A stretch of DNA of 64,000 nt, taken from the NCBI GenBank assembly GCA_900473745.1, contig UCMW01000004.1, forward strand, positions 248,001 through 312,000, read 5' to 3'. Below the pieces are notes generated by a model, which saw only the letters and a list, made by a program, of their open reading frames with translations, did not search any database and had not been told where the DNA came from. The translations under genes were made by a program, and so were the position numbers. Shown one piece after another: positions 1 to 9,713 of the stretch. The stretch's first letter is position 1. Each line of letters opens with the position of its first letter. This DNA comes from Hyphomicrobiales bacterium. GTDB lineage: Bacteria; Pseudomonadota; Alphaproteobacteria; Rhizobiales; Rhizobiaceae.

Positions 1-546
1 CTGGCCCGTCGTCGCACCATCGACCCGCGCCGCTTCGTCGAGCTCCAGCGGAATCCCGTCAAGCATGCCCTTCAGGAGCCAGATGGCGAAGGGGAGGTTG
101 AACACGCAATAGAGGAGGATCAGGCCGATTTTCGTGTCGAACAGCATGAAGTCGCCGAACACGAACCATTTGGTGAACAGCAGAAAGAGCGGTAGCAGAA
201 ACACGGCAGGTGGGGCCATCCGGTTGGTGATCAGCCAGAAGAATACGTTGTCGCCGCCGCTGATCTTGTAACGTGTGAGCCCGAACGCCGCGAGGAGACC
301 GAGTGCGCACACCAGCGCTGCATTCGATGTCGCCACGATCATCGAATTCCAGAGATACTGCAGGAAGGTCGAGCTGTTGAGGACAGCCAGGAAATTGTCC
401 CAGTAGAGATCGTCGATCAGGACTGATTTCGAATACAGCTTCACCCGGGGACGCATCGAAACCACGAGCATCCACCACACAGGAAGCAGGGTCAGAATGG
501 TCAGGCATATCCAGAGGACGAAGGAGGCTATACCGGAGCGTCTCAT
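1..546 (-). CDS. Sugar ABC transporter permease, MalG type (3' end cut by window edge)
   Basis: This is the inner-membrane permease of a carbohydrate ABC importer. About 182 residues are in the window and the C-terminus lies beyond base 1. The N-terminal membrane segment is followed by the periplasmic loop and further hydrophobic segments. The visible part ends inside the EAA loop (ELDEAARVDGATTGQ), which contacts the ATPase. The ATG at 546 overlaps the stop of the upstream permease by 4 bp (ATGA), so the two are probably translationally coupled. It is the third gene of the binding protein-MalF-MalG operon. An ATPase gene is expected just outside the window. The substrate cannot be read from the sequence. 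Confidence 0.9.
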   Translation of the reverse strand, partial: MRRSGIASFVLWICLTILTLLPVWWMLVVSMRPRVKLYSKSVLIDDLYWDNFLAVLNSSTFLQYLWNSMIVATSNAALVCALGLLAAFGLTRYKISGGDNVFFWLITNRMAPPAVFLLPLFLLFTKWFVFGDFMLFDTKIGLILLYCVFNLPFAIWLLKGMLDGIPLELDEAARVDGATTGQ

Positions 547-1460
547 TGTGCGCCTCCCTTGCGGCCGGTCATTGCGACGAAGAGCAGCCAGCTCAAAACG
601 ATCGTGACGTAAAGCGTGAGAAGGGACATGGCCGCGCCGTAGCCATAATCTGTCTTTGGAAAGACGTTGATCCAGATATGAAGGCCAATGAAGCGGGTCG
701 CCTCGGCCGGACCGCCTTTGGTCAGCATCCAGATTTCGTCGACGGAGCGCAGCGCGTCCATCAGCCGGATAAATACGGTTGTGAGCAGCACCGGCTTCAG
801 CATCGGCACGATCACGTACCAGAAAATCTGCAACTTGTTGCCGCCGTCGATCTGCGCCTGTTCGAGCGGCTCCTTCGGCAAGGCAGTCAGTCCCGCCATG
901 AGCGACAGCGTGACGAACGGTGTCCAGTGCCACAGGTCCATGATGATCGCCGTGCCGAAGGCATGATAGGCATTGGTCGAGATGTTGTAGTCGATGCCGA
1001 ACCAAAGCTTCAGGTAATAGGGGACGATGCCGAAGCCCGGAACGCACAGCAGCCGCCAGGTAGCGCCGACTGCGATGGGCGCGACAACGATGGGCAATGT
1101 GTGGATCGTGCGAAAGAACTGCCGGCCCCACAACCGGTCCGCCATCAGCGCGCGGGCCAGGACATAACCGAGCAACAGTTCACTGACGACGACGATGAAG
1201 GCGAAGACCAGCGTGCGTGCCAGCGAGTTCAGGAACGTCACGTCAAAAACGAGATTGCGGTAGTTCTGGAGACCAGCCCAGCGCAGAGAAGGATCGACAG
1301 CGTTTGTGTTCCAGTCGAAGAAGCCGACATAGACGATGTAGATGAAGGGAATGAACCCGACCACGAAAAGGATTAGCGTGGCTGGTGCCAGAAACAGCCA
1401 TCCGATGTTGGATTGTCTCATCCTACGCTCCGACAGATCATTCTTGAATATGTTTGACAA
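543..1460 (-). CDS. Sugar ABC transporter permease, MalF/UgpA type
   Basis: This 305-residue inner-membrane permease pairs with the MalG-type protein encoded next to it. It has an N-terminal membrane helix (around residues 18-40), further hydrophobic segments, and the binding-protein-dependent permease loop EQAQIDGGNKLQIFWYVIVP near residues 200-220. Length is normal for the family. The ATG at 1460 was chosen. A second ATG at codon 14 (1421) would also leave the first helix intact. The gene lies 89 bp downstream of the binding-protein gene, and that gap holds a small hairpin. The family is secure, the sugar is not. Confidence 0.92.
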   Translation of the reverse strand: MSNIFKNDLSERRMRQSNIGWLFLAPATLILFVVGFIPFIYIVYVGFFDWNTNAVDPSLRWAGLQNYRNLVFDVTFLNSLARTLVFAFIVVVSELLLGYVLARALMADRLWGRQFFRTIHTLPIVVAPIAVGATWRLLCVPGFGIVPYYLKLWFGIDYNISTNAYHAFGTAIIMDLWHWTPFVTLSLMAGLTALPKEPLEQAQIDGGNKLQIFWYVIVPMLKPVLLTTVFIRLMDALRSVDEIWMLTKGGPAEATRFIGLHIWINVFPKTDYGYGAAMSLLTLYVTIVLSWLLFVAMTGRKGGAQ

Positions 1461-1499
1461 CGGCTTCGCGGCAGGGCCAGCAACCCGCAGTCTGTGAAG

Positions 1500-1529
1500 A
1501 GGCGGCCACCTTCGGAAAGGCAGCCGCCT
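1500..1529 (-). promoter_or_regulatory. Intercistronic hairpin between binding-protein and permease genes
   Basis: An inverted repeat (AGGCGGC / GCCGCCT, 16-base loop) lies between the binding-protein stop at 1550 and the permease start at 1460. There is no T tract. In ABC importer operons such hairpins commonly stabilise the upstream message or attenuate readthrough, so that the binding protein is made in excess. That role is inference here. Confidence 0.45.
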
Positions 1530-1549
1530 GCCGCTGGGAGGGGCGGCTT

Positions 1550-2980
<1,431 letters not shown>

Positions 2981-3222
2981 TGTTCTCCTCCATTTGGATC
3001 GCGAAATCGGTCCGGCTGTGCGTGCCAACTCTCCTCCGACACGCTCAACGGACCTCGATACTTGTGGAAAGACGGGGTGGACACAAGCGTGGCCGTTGCG
3101 CCATACTGATACTCTCATGCGCGAAATGGCCGAAATATTCATGAAATCTTGTGTGCGTTGCACAATCTAATATCGATTGCTGGCGCAATGCGAAGGCTGG
3201 AAAGCAAGGGAGGAGGTTCGCA
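2981..3222. promoter_or_regulatory. Divergent promoter region between sugar importer and AraC gene
   Basis: This 242-bp region separates the divergent binding-protein and araC-type genes and must hold both promoters. Two inverted 8-mers, TTGCGCCA at 3096-3103 and TGGCGCAA at 3181-3188, are separated by 77 bp. Such spaced half-sites would suit a dimeric AraC-type looping regulator. No sigma-70 boxes stand out clearly. The role of the 8-mers is inference. Confidence 0.4.
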
Positions 3223-4146
3223 ATGTCGGTTATTTCTCCAACGGTCGCGAGATTTGAATACGTCCTGACTGGCGCTGACGAGACGTTCCTCTGGCGCCGT
3301 GACGACTATCCGTGGGAACGCAACGTCTGGAATTTCCACCCGGAGGTGGAGATCCATTACATTCCCAATGCCAGCGGCGTTGTGCTTGCAGGCGATCACG
3401 TCGGCGCCTTCACGCCGGGCCATATCTCGCTCATCGGCAGCAACTTGCCACACGACTGGGTGACGCCGCTGGGGCCGGATGAGCGTATTCCGGGACGCGA
3501 CATCGTCATCCAGTTTCACCCGTCCAAGCTGGAGCAGGCCTCCACCTTCCTCCCGGAACTGGTGGGGCTGCGCGACTTTTTCATCCGTGCGCAGCGTGGG
3601 CTTTCTTTCAGGGGGCGAGCACGGGAGAAGGCGGAGGCGCTGATACTCGACATGGAGTTTCAAACCGGCTCCGAGCGTCTTTCGACCTTTCTGTCCTTGC
3701 TCTCACTGCTGCGGGACACCGACGAGGTCGATATGCTGTCTTCAGAGGCTTATGTGCCGGACTTGAGTTATGGTTCTCTCGAAGCCTTGCAGCAGGTCTT
3801 TGCCTATATCTTCGCGAACCTCTCGGAGGATATCCGGTTGCCCGACATGGCCCGAATGGTCGGCATGAGCGACAGTGCCTTTTCGCGATTTTTCAAAAAG
3901 AACAGCGGCAACAGCTTCACCGACCACGTGAACAAGCTTCGTATCTGGAAGGCAGGGCAGCTATTGACCGACACCTCTATGCCGATAACGGACATCTGCT
4001 TCGAGGTGGGATATCGCAATCTCTCGAATTTCAATCGTGTGTTTCTCCGACACCACAATCTCACACCGACAAGATACCGGAAACTGTCTGCCAACCGAAG
4101 GACTGTGCCGCTCCCTCGGGCAGGGACGGGTCATGTGCCGGTCTAG
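3223..4146 (+). CDS. AraC-family transcriptional regulator
   Basis: This 307-residue regulator has an N-terminal cupin-like sensing half. The C-terminal AraC domain (about residues 205-295) has two helix-turn-helix motifs, visible as LPDMARMVGMSDSAFSRFFK and ITDICFEVGYRNLSNFNRVF, ending in the typical TPTRYR. The ATG at 3223 has a good ribosome site (GGGAGGAGG, 6-7 bases away). The earlier in-frame codon at 3151 has none. Its divergent position next to the sugar importer makes it the likely regulator of that operon. The inducer is unknown. Confidence 0.93.
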   Translation: MSVISPTVARFEYVLTGADETFLWRRDDYPWERNVWNFHPEVEIHYIPNASGVVLAGDHVGAFTPGHISLIGSNLPHDWVTPLGPDERIPGRDIVIQFHPSKLEQASTFLPELVGLRDFFIRAQRGLSFRGRAREKAEALILDMEFQTGSERLSTFLSLLSLLRDTDEVDMLSSEAYVPDLSYGSLEALQQVFAYIFANLSEDIRLPDMARMVGMSDSAFSRFFKKNSGNSFTDHVNKLRIWKAGQLLTDTSMPITDICFEVGYRNLSNFNRVFLRHHNLTPTRYRKLSANRRTVPLPRAGTGHVPV

Positions 4147-4616
4147 CTGAACTGACTGCCAGTTGCGCCGCGCGGAAGCAGATGCCATTCATGCAAAATC
4201 GATTGGCATCTGAATGCATGCTGCCGGACCTAGGCAAAATCAGCTCATCGCCGCTGCGGTCATTCCGGCCGCGCTTATCGGCCAATCTTCTCCAGGAAGC
4301 TGTCCTTCACCGAATATAGCAGCCCTCCTGAGCTACCCCTGCGAGCAAGGCTTGCAGAATAGCATCTCGCATTCTCTCACGGGACAGAGGAGGACGAAGA
4401 TCTCGCCTTCCTCAACAGGCGTCGAAAAGCCGGATTGTGTTTTCCAATATCAGAGGCGCCCGAGGCTAGTTGCTACAATTTCAAGTTTTTTTGACCCCGT
4501 GGAAAGCGATTGTGTGCCGGCCCGCATACGAATGAAATCGGCCTCCGGTTCAACTCATTCAAGGCGGCAGTTTGGAGAGCGGCATTGAGAAATCGACGCT
4601 TTTGATGCGTCGCCGA
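4147..4616. other. Intergenic, no gene seen
   Basis: This 470-bp gap lies between the araC-type and lacI-type genes, which are convergent. A 124-residue open frame on the plus strand (4214-4588) has no ribosome site, no recognisable domain and unconvincing composition. A loose inverted repeat (GATGCC / GGCATC near 4180-4210) might act as a terminator, but it has no T run. Confidence 0.5.
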
Positions 4617-5639
4617 TCAGGCTGACTGGCGTTCCACGAGGAGGCACTCGACCTTCAACTGGTCATGCGAACTGGTCAGTCCGCCGGCAAGGTCGGCGAT
4701 CAGTTCGACGGCCATGGCACCCATTTCGAACATCGGCAGATGGAAGGTGGTCAGCGGCGGCATGGTGAACTGGGCGATATCGCGATTGTCGAAGCCGACA
4801 ACGGAGACATCCGTCGGGATCGACTTACCGAGTTCCTTCAGCGCCTCGATGCAGCCGAGCGCCATCAGGTCGTTGGCGCAGAAGATGCCGTCCGGCGGAT
4901 CCTTCAGCTTCATCAGTGCATGTGTCTTCTCATAGCCCGATGAGGGTTCCCAGTTGCCGTAGTGAACCAGGTCCTGATCGTAGGCGAGATCATTGCTTGC
5001 CAGCGCCTGCTTGTAACCGCGCAGGCGATCACGTGGGTTGTCTAGGCCTTCCTGGCCATTGATCAGGGCTATGCGTTTCCTGCCGGCCGAGATCAGGCGT
5101 TCCGTTGCTGCCCGTCCACCGGCGACGTCGCCCGGGAGTATGGAGGGCAGGCGGCGCTCCTGATCGTAGCAGTTGACCAGGACCGAAGGCACTTTCAGCA
5201 GAGGTTCCGGAGCTTCGATCTTCCGGGTCAGGATCGTGCCGAAGATATAGCCGACCAGGACCTGTCCGTCGCAGATCGAGAAAATGCCGCCATCCGGGTC
5301 TTCGCCCTTTCGGAAGACGCCCAGCGTGACGATGATCCCGAGCTCCAGCGCCTTTTCGCGGGCTCCCTCGAAGGCCATGGACATCCAGGGGTCGGTGGTC
5401 AATTCGTCGACGACAAAGACAATCACCTTGTTGGCCGGCCCGTTGCCGGAACCGTTGCTCGCCGACGACTTGTTGGAAAGCCTGTAACCCAGCTGCTCCG
5501 CAGCATCGAAGACCCGCTTGCGGGTCGCTTCGCTGAAGCGGGCGCCGGAGCTGCCATTGAGAATGAGGGAAACGGTCGCCTGCGATACGCGCGCCAGCGC
5601 AGCCACGTCCATCATTGTCGGTTTCAAGGCATTCTCCAT
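4617..5639 (-). CDS. LacI-family transcriptional regulator
   Basis: This 340-residue repressor has an N-terminal LacI HTH (MMDVAALARVSQATVSLILNG) and hinge, then a periplasmic-binding-protein-like sensor with the usual tail motifs GIFCANDLMALGCIEAL and VVGFDNRDIAQF. The ATG at 5639 is preferred. A GTG three codons upstream (5648) is also open. It is the last gene of the ATPase-permease-lacI run on the minus strand, 34 bp after the permease. It probably responds to the sugar carried by one of the two neighbouring ribose-type importers. The AT-rich palindrome at 7510-7536 is a candidate operator. Confidence 0.93.
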   Translation of the reverse strand: MENALKPTMMDVAALARVSQATVSLILNGSSGARFSEATRKRVFDAAEQLGYRLSNKSSASNGSGNGPANKVIVFVVDELTTDPWMSMAFEGAREKALELGIIVTLGVFRKGEDPDGGIFSICDGQVLVGYIFGTILTRKIEAPEPLLKVPSVLVNCYDQERRLPSILPGDVAGGRAATERLISAGRKRIALINGQEGLDNPRDRLRGYKQALASNDLAYDQDLVHYGNWEPSSGYEKTHALMKLKDPPDGIFCANDLMALGCIEALKELGKSIPTDVSVVGFDNRDIAQFTMPPLTTFHLPMFEMGAMAVELIADLAGGLTSSHDQLKVECLLVERQSA

Positions 5640-5673
5640 GACGAACACCGCGGTTCCGGTGGCATTTTACCCG

Positions 5674-6663
5674 TCAGGACCGGAAGTGCCTGACGCGGTC
5701 GAAGGCAACGGCGACCACAATGAAGGTACCTATGAACATTCCTTGCCAGAATGTCGAGATGCCCAGCAGGATCAGGGAGTTGCGAATGACTTCTATCAAC
5801 AGGGCGCCGATGACGGCCCCGAGCGCGTTTCCTTCGCCGCCGGCCAGATTGGCGCCGCCGATGACCGCTGCCGCAATGACCGTCAGTTCCATGGCCTGTC
5901 CGAGGTTGGTGGTTACGCTGCCGAGCCAGCCCGCCATCAGGATCCCGGCGAGGCCGGCGGTAAAGGCGGAGAACACGTAAATGCTGACTTTCATGCGTCG
6001 CACGGGGATGCCTGTCAAAAGGGCTGCATTCTCATTGCTGCCGATGGCGAAGAGGTGCTGCCCCCAGCGTGTCCACCTGAAGACGAGCGACATGACGAAA
6101 GTCAGCAGCGCGAGCACGTAGAGAGGATGCGGCACACCAAGCGTCGAGCCGCCACCAACCCAGATCAGAAGATCGTGGTCGGGGCCGAAGTTCCAGATCA
6201 TCTTGTTGTCGGAGAGAACCATCGCGAGCGATCGGGCCGCCGAGAGGGTCCCAAGCGTGACCACGAAAGGCGGCATTCCGGCATAGGCGACGAGCAATCC
6301 GTTGAGGGCGCCCACCATGACAGCGGCCAGAAGGGCGATGGGCGCGGCGATCAGGAAGGGCGTTCCCGCCTCCATGGTCACGCTGATGACCATGGCACTC
6401 AGCACCACGGAGGAGCCGACGGAAAGGTCGATGCCGCCGGAGGCAATGACGGCGGTCATGCCGATCGCGATAATGCCGACGAAGGCGAAATTGCGGGCGA
6501 CGTTGAAGAGATTGCGCTCCGTGGCGAAGCTGTCGGTCAGCAGACTGAGTGCCAGGCAGGCGAGCACCGCCGCCAGAAAAACCCAGAACAGCTGTTTGCT
6601 CGAAATGCGCGCAAGCCAGTTCCGATGCTCGCTTCTGGAAATCACGTCTTCCAGCGTTGTCAT
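5674..6663 (-). CDS. Ribose-type sugar ABC permease (RbsC/FrcC-like)
   Basis: This 329-residue polytopic permease of the BPD_transp_2 family forms the membrane channel for sugar import. Multiple hydrophobic segments cover most of the protein. The conserved stretches GIIAIGMTAVIASGGIDLSV and IAAAVIGGANLAGGEGNALG mark the RbsC/FrcC group. It lies 12 bp after the ATPase gene and ahead of the lacI-type gene. A single-domain ATPase beside it resembles the arrangement of the rhizobial fructose system frcBCA. The substrate is not proven by sequence. Confidence 0.93.
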   Translation of the reverse strand: MTTLEDVISRSEHRNWLARISSKQLFWVFLAAVLACLALSLLTDSFATERNLFNVARNFAFVGIIAIGMTAVIASGGIDLSVGSSVVLSAMVISVTMEAGTPFLIAAPIALLAAVMVGALNGLLVAYAGMPPFVVTLGTLSAARSLAMVLSDNKMIWNFGPDHDLLIWVGGGSTLGVPHPLYVLALLTFVMSLVFRWTRWGQHLFAIGSNENAALLTGIPVRRMKVSIYVFSAFTAGLAGILMAGWLGSVTTNLGQAMELTVIAAAVIGGANLAGGEGNALGAVIGALLIEVIRNSLILLGISTFWQGMFIGTFIVVAVAFDRVRHFRS

Positions 6664-6675
6664 GGTGATATCCTT

Positions 6676-7416
6676 TCAGGCGGCTTCGATGGCGCCGGTG
6701 ATCAGCCCCGTCACCTCTTCGGGGGAGGAGCGATCGGCGCGTTTGCTAGCGACCAGTTCGCCGCGTCTCAACACGGCGATCCGGTCCGAGACGCCGAAGA
6801 CATCGGGCATGCGGTGGCTGATCAGGATCACGCTGATGCCCTGGTCCCGCAGCCGGCGGATGACATCGAGCACTTCGGCCACCTGGCGAACGGATATCGC
6901 GGCCGTGGGTTCGTCCATCATCACGATCTTGGGTTTCGACAGCAGGGTCCTCGCGATCGCGACAGCCTGACGCTGGCCGCCGGACATGCGCCGGACGAGG
7001 TCGCGTGGCCGTGTCTCCGATTTCAGCTGCTGGAAGAGGGTCGCTGCGACGCGGTTCATCTGGGCGAAATCGATGTAGCGCAGAGGCCCGAGCTTTCGCA
7101 TCGTCTCGCGCCCCAGAAAGACATTGGATGCTGCGGAGAGATTGTCGCAGAGAGCGAGGTCCTGGTAGACGACCTCGATGCCATGTCGTTGTGCATCCCG
7201 CGGGTTGTGGAAGTGGACGGACTGGTCGTCGATGTAGATGTCGCCCATTGAGGGCGGAAAGTTGCCGGCGATGATCTTTACTAGGGTGCTCTTGCCGGCG
7301 CCGTTGTCCCCCATCAGGCCCAGAACCTCGCCAGGCTCGATCGTCAGACTCACGCGCGTTAGCGCCTGTATCGCGCCATAACTCTTGGAAATTGAACGCA
7401 ATTCAAGTCGTGACAC
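6676..7416 (-). CDS. Ribose-type ABC ATPase with a single nucleotide-binding domain (FrcA-like)
   Basis: This 246-residue ATPase energises the permease encoded next to it. It has Walker A GDNGAGKST (residues 36-44), a Q-loop region at VVYQDLALCDN, the signature MSGGQRQAVAIAR and Walker B IVMMDEPTAAIS. Most RbsA/MglA proteins carry two such domains in about 500 residues. This one has one, as in FrcA. The start is a GTG at 7416, supported by GGGAGGG 7-8 bases upstream. An open codon at 7443 has no such site. It is the first gene of the ATPase-permease-lacI run. Confidence 0.92.
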   Translation of the reverse strand: MSRLELRSISKSYGAIQALTRVSLTIEPGEVLGLMGDNGAGKSTLVKIIAGNFPPSMGDIYIDDQSVHFHNPRDAQRHGIEVVYQDLALCDNLSAASNVFLGRETMRKLGPLRYIDFAQMNRVAATLFQQLKSETRPRDLVRRMSGGQRQAVAIARTLLSKPKIVMMDEPTAAISVRQVAEVLDVIRRLRDQGISVILISHRMPDVFGVSDRIAVLRRGELVASKRADRSSPEEVTGLITGAIEAA

Positions 7417-7509
7417 TGCCTGCCCTCCCTCGGCTGATCTCACGATGACATCTCGTCGGCACCATAACCCGCAAGCCGACAGTGCGCAAATTGATATTAA
7501 TGATGCTTG

Positions 7510-7536
7510 AATTAATATTATTACTAAATATTAATT
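7510..7536. promoter_or_regulatory. AT-rich 10-bp palindrome in divergent promoter region
   Basis: AATTAATATT and AATATTAATT form a perfect 10-bp inverted repeat with a 7-base spacer, in the 153-bp gap between the divergent ATPase (7416) and SDR (7570) genes. A further half-match, GATATTAAT, lies at about 7494. The gap is much richer in A+T than its surroundings. It is a good candidate operator for the LacI-type or another dimeric regulator, though it lacks the central CG of classical LacI sites. Confidence 0.5.
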
Positions 7537-7569
7537 GCTCAACCTGGACATGAGACGAGGGAGGCGTCG

Positions 7570-8550
7570 ATGCGGTTGCTCGTGACGGGCGCCACCGGAA
7601 AGGTGGGGCAGGCCTTCCTTCCGGCCTTCCTTGCAGAGCAGCGGTTTTCCGATTGGAAGGTCGTTGCGCTCTGCAACAACCGAACCGTCGGGCCAAGCCC
7701 GCGGATCTCTATGGTCAAGGGGTCGGTGGCTGATCCGCAGGCAGTGGCGAGCGCACTCGAAGGTGTGACCCATGTCCTGCATTTGGCCGCGGTCAAAGAG
7801 ACGCCGGACCAGGCGATCGACGTGGCGTTGAAGGGGCTCTATCTGCTGCTCGACGGGTTCAGCCGCTCGCCGAAGAGGCGGCAGTTCATGCTGTTGAGCG
7901 GCGACTGCGTCGTTGGGCACATCTTCCACGGCTACAGCGAGCCGATCACCGAACAGTCGCCGAGACGGGCCTATCGCGGAGTCTATGCCCTGACGAAAGT
8001 TCTCGAAGAAACCATGCTGGAGCAGGTCGGCATCCAGGAGGATCTGAAATGGACGATCCTTCGCGCGCCCTGGATCATGGAGAAGGATGATTTTCGCTAC
8101 GCCTTCGAACTGGGCGACGACCAGTTCGGTGGACCGTCATGGTCCAGCCTGATTGCACCCGATGAGCTTGGCGTTCTGAAGGACCAGCGCGGTGTGCCCG
8201 CGATGCGGGACGTCAGGGGCGAGTATCTGAAGCGAAGTTTCATTCATGTCGATGATCTCGTGAAGGCGATGCTCGCCGCGCTCGACAACCCAGACGCCTT
8301 CGACGAGCTGTTCAATGTCGCCATGGACCGACCTGTCGACTACGGCGATGTAGCGGACCTGCTCGAAACGTCCGGAAATCGGCAACGTCGCGATGTCGCG
8401 ACGCCGTTCCACAGCAATTGGCTCGACAATTCGAAAGCCCGGAAGGTCCTTGGATGGGAGCCCGAGATCGACCTCAAGGCGCTCGTCGAACGTGCCTGGA
8501 ATTACCGGCGCGCGGCGAATGATCCGCGCATCGTTTGGTATCCCGGTTGA
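7570..8550 (+). CDS. NAD(P)-dependent epimerase/dehydratase-like extended SDR
   Basis: This 326-residue cytoplasmic oxidoreductase or epimerase has a Rossmann nucleotide-binding motif GATGKVG at residues 7-13. A catalytic YxxxK occurs as Y139-ALT-K143, with serines in LLSGDCVVG upstream. The C-terminal part (SFIHVDDLVKAMLAAL) is typical of sugar-nucleotide epimerase or uronate dehydrogenase relatives. It leads the plus-strand run with two sugar-binding proteins, an ATPase and a permease. It may therefore act on the imported sugar. A uronate or aldose dehydrogenase is one option, but the substrate is not determined. Confidence 0.88.
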   Translation: MRLLVTGATGKVGQAFLPAFLAEQRFSDWKVVALCNNRTVGPSPRISMVKGSVADPQAVASALEGVTHVLHLAAVKETPDQAIDVALKGLYLLLDGFSRSPKRRQFMLLSGDCVVGHIFHGYSEPITEQSPRRAYRGVYALTKVLEETMLEQVGIQEDLKWTILRAPWIMEKDDFRYAFELGDDQFGGPSWSSLIAPDELGVLKDQRGVPAMRDVRGEYLKRSFIHVDDLVKAMLAALDNPDAFDELFNVAMDRPVDYGDVADLLETSGNRQRRDVATPFHSNWLDNSKARKVLGWEPEIDLKALVERAWNYRRAANDPRIVWYPG

Positions 8551-8592
8551 GCAGGAGGGCTTGGCCGGCGATTTTGGAGGAGGAGAAAGGCA

Positions 8593-9585
8593 ATGAACAT
8601 CCGATATATGGCATTCACTGCAATACCTGTTCTCATATTGCTGGCCGGTCAAGGCGTAGCACAGGAGAAGAAGACCTTGGCGATCGTCGTCAAGGGCCTC
8701 GACAATCCGTTCTTCGAGCAGATCAATCTCGGCTGCAAGAAATGGCTCTCGGAAAATCCCGACAGCGAATATGAGTGCCTCTACACAGGGCCTGCTTCTT
8801 CGGCCGACGAGGCCGGCGAGGTGCAGATTGTCGACGACCTCTTGACGCGCGGCGTCGCGGCCATCGCCATCTCGCCGTCGAACGCGCCGGCCATGGCAAA
8901 CCGGGTACGCGAGATTGCGCCGACCGTCCCGGTCATGACCGTCGACGCCGACTTCCTCGAGGCGGATCATGGACTGCGAAAGACCTATCTCGGCACTGAC
9001 AACTACCTGATGGGTGTCAAGATGGCCGAGGAAGCCAAGAAGCTGAAAGCCGAAGGTGGAACCGTCTGCCTACAGCTCGGCAATGTGGCCGCCGCCAATA
9101 TCAACGCCCGCGCTCAGGGCTTCCGGGATACGATCGCCGGCGCCAAGGATGTCGAGCGTCTCACCGGCCAGAACGGTTGGTCCGAGATCGAGGGCTGCCC
9201 CGTCTATACCAACGACCAGGCGGACCTCGCCAATCAGCAGATGTCCGATGTCTTTACAGCGCATCCGGATCTCGACGCCTTCATCCTGATCGGCGGATGG
9301 GCGCAGTTCGCGCCCCAGGCCTATACGCAGGTGACGGATCAGGTGATGGACAAGCTGAAGGCCAAGGAATTGGTCATCGTCGCTGGAGACACGCTGCCAC
9401 CACAGACTCAGGCGTTCCGGGAAGGCCGCAGCCATGCCCAGGTCGGCCAGCGGCCCTTCGAAATGGGCTACAAGGCGCCTGATGTCATGATCCAGCTGAT
9501 CAAAGGCGAAGCCGTCGAGGATCCGTTGTTTACCGGTCTCGATGTCTGCAACCTCGAAGATCCCGGCTTCTGCAAGGACAACTAG
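8593..9585 (+). CDS. Periplasmic sugar-binding protein, ribose type (first of two)
   Basis: This 330-residue Peripla_BP_4 family binding protein has a signal peptide ending near residue 23 (GVAQ). The mature start KTLAIVVKGLDNPFF is characteristic of RbsB-like proteins. Four to five cysteines in the mature part (GCKKW, YECLY, GTVCLQ, GCPVY and the C-terminal CNLEDPGFC) are unusual for the family and may form disulfides. AGGAGGAG precedes the start by 7 bases. It follows the SDR gene by 42 bp. It could serve the single-domain ATPase and permease encoded divergently, while the next binding protein serves the downstream pair. Confidence 0.92.
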   Translation: MNIRYMAFTAIPVLILLAGQGVAQEKKTLAIVVKGLDNPFFEQINLGCKKWLSENPDSEYECLYTGPASSADEAGEVQIVDDLLTRGVAAIAISPSNAPAMANRVREIAPTVPVMTVDADFLEADHGLRKTYLGTDNYLMGVKMAEEAKKLKAEGGTVCLQLGNVAAANINARAQGFRDTIAGAKDVERLTGQNGWSEIEGCPVYTNDQADLANQQMSDVFTAHPDLDAFILIGGWAQFAPQAYTQVTDQVMDKLKAKELVIVAGDTLPPQTQAFREGRSHAQVGQRPFEMGYKAPDVMIQLIKGEAVEDPLFTGLDVCNLEDPGFCKDN

Positions 9586-9594
9586 CACACCGGG

Positions 9595-9613
9595 GAGAGA
9601 GCGACGCTCTCTC
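9595..9613 (+). promoter_or_regulatory. Hairpin after first sugar-binding-protein gene
   Basis: GAGAGAGCG and CGCTCTCTC form a perfect 9-bp inverted repeat around a single base (practically a 7-bp stem with a 5-base loop), starting 10 bp after the stop codon. No T tract follows. It could end part of the transcripts or protect the upstream mRNA. Confidence 0.5.
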
Positions 9614-9713
9614 GCCGACCTCGTCCGGCTTGCGGATGGCCCGGGAGGAGCCTTCTCGCATGTCGCGGTTCAACAGGATGCAGCCCGAGTGGAGAGGGTT
9701 GCGGGAGGATGTC

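Noticed and set aside
546..1376. Long plus-strand open frame (276 codons) across the MalF permease
   Set aside because: It is antisense to a well-supported permease with membrane helices and the EAA loop, and has an Arg/Glu/Asp-rich, domain-free translation.
4214..4588. 124-codon plus-strand frame in the araC-lacI gap
   Set aside because: No ribosome site, no family, composition like the shadow frames elsewhere.
5518..7251. 577-codon plus-strand open frame across the permease and ATPase
   Set aside because: High-GC antisense frame. It covers two recognisable genes on the other strand and reads as a His/Gly/Asp-rich non-protein.
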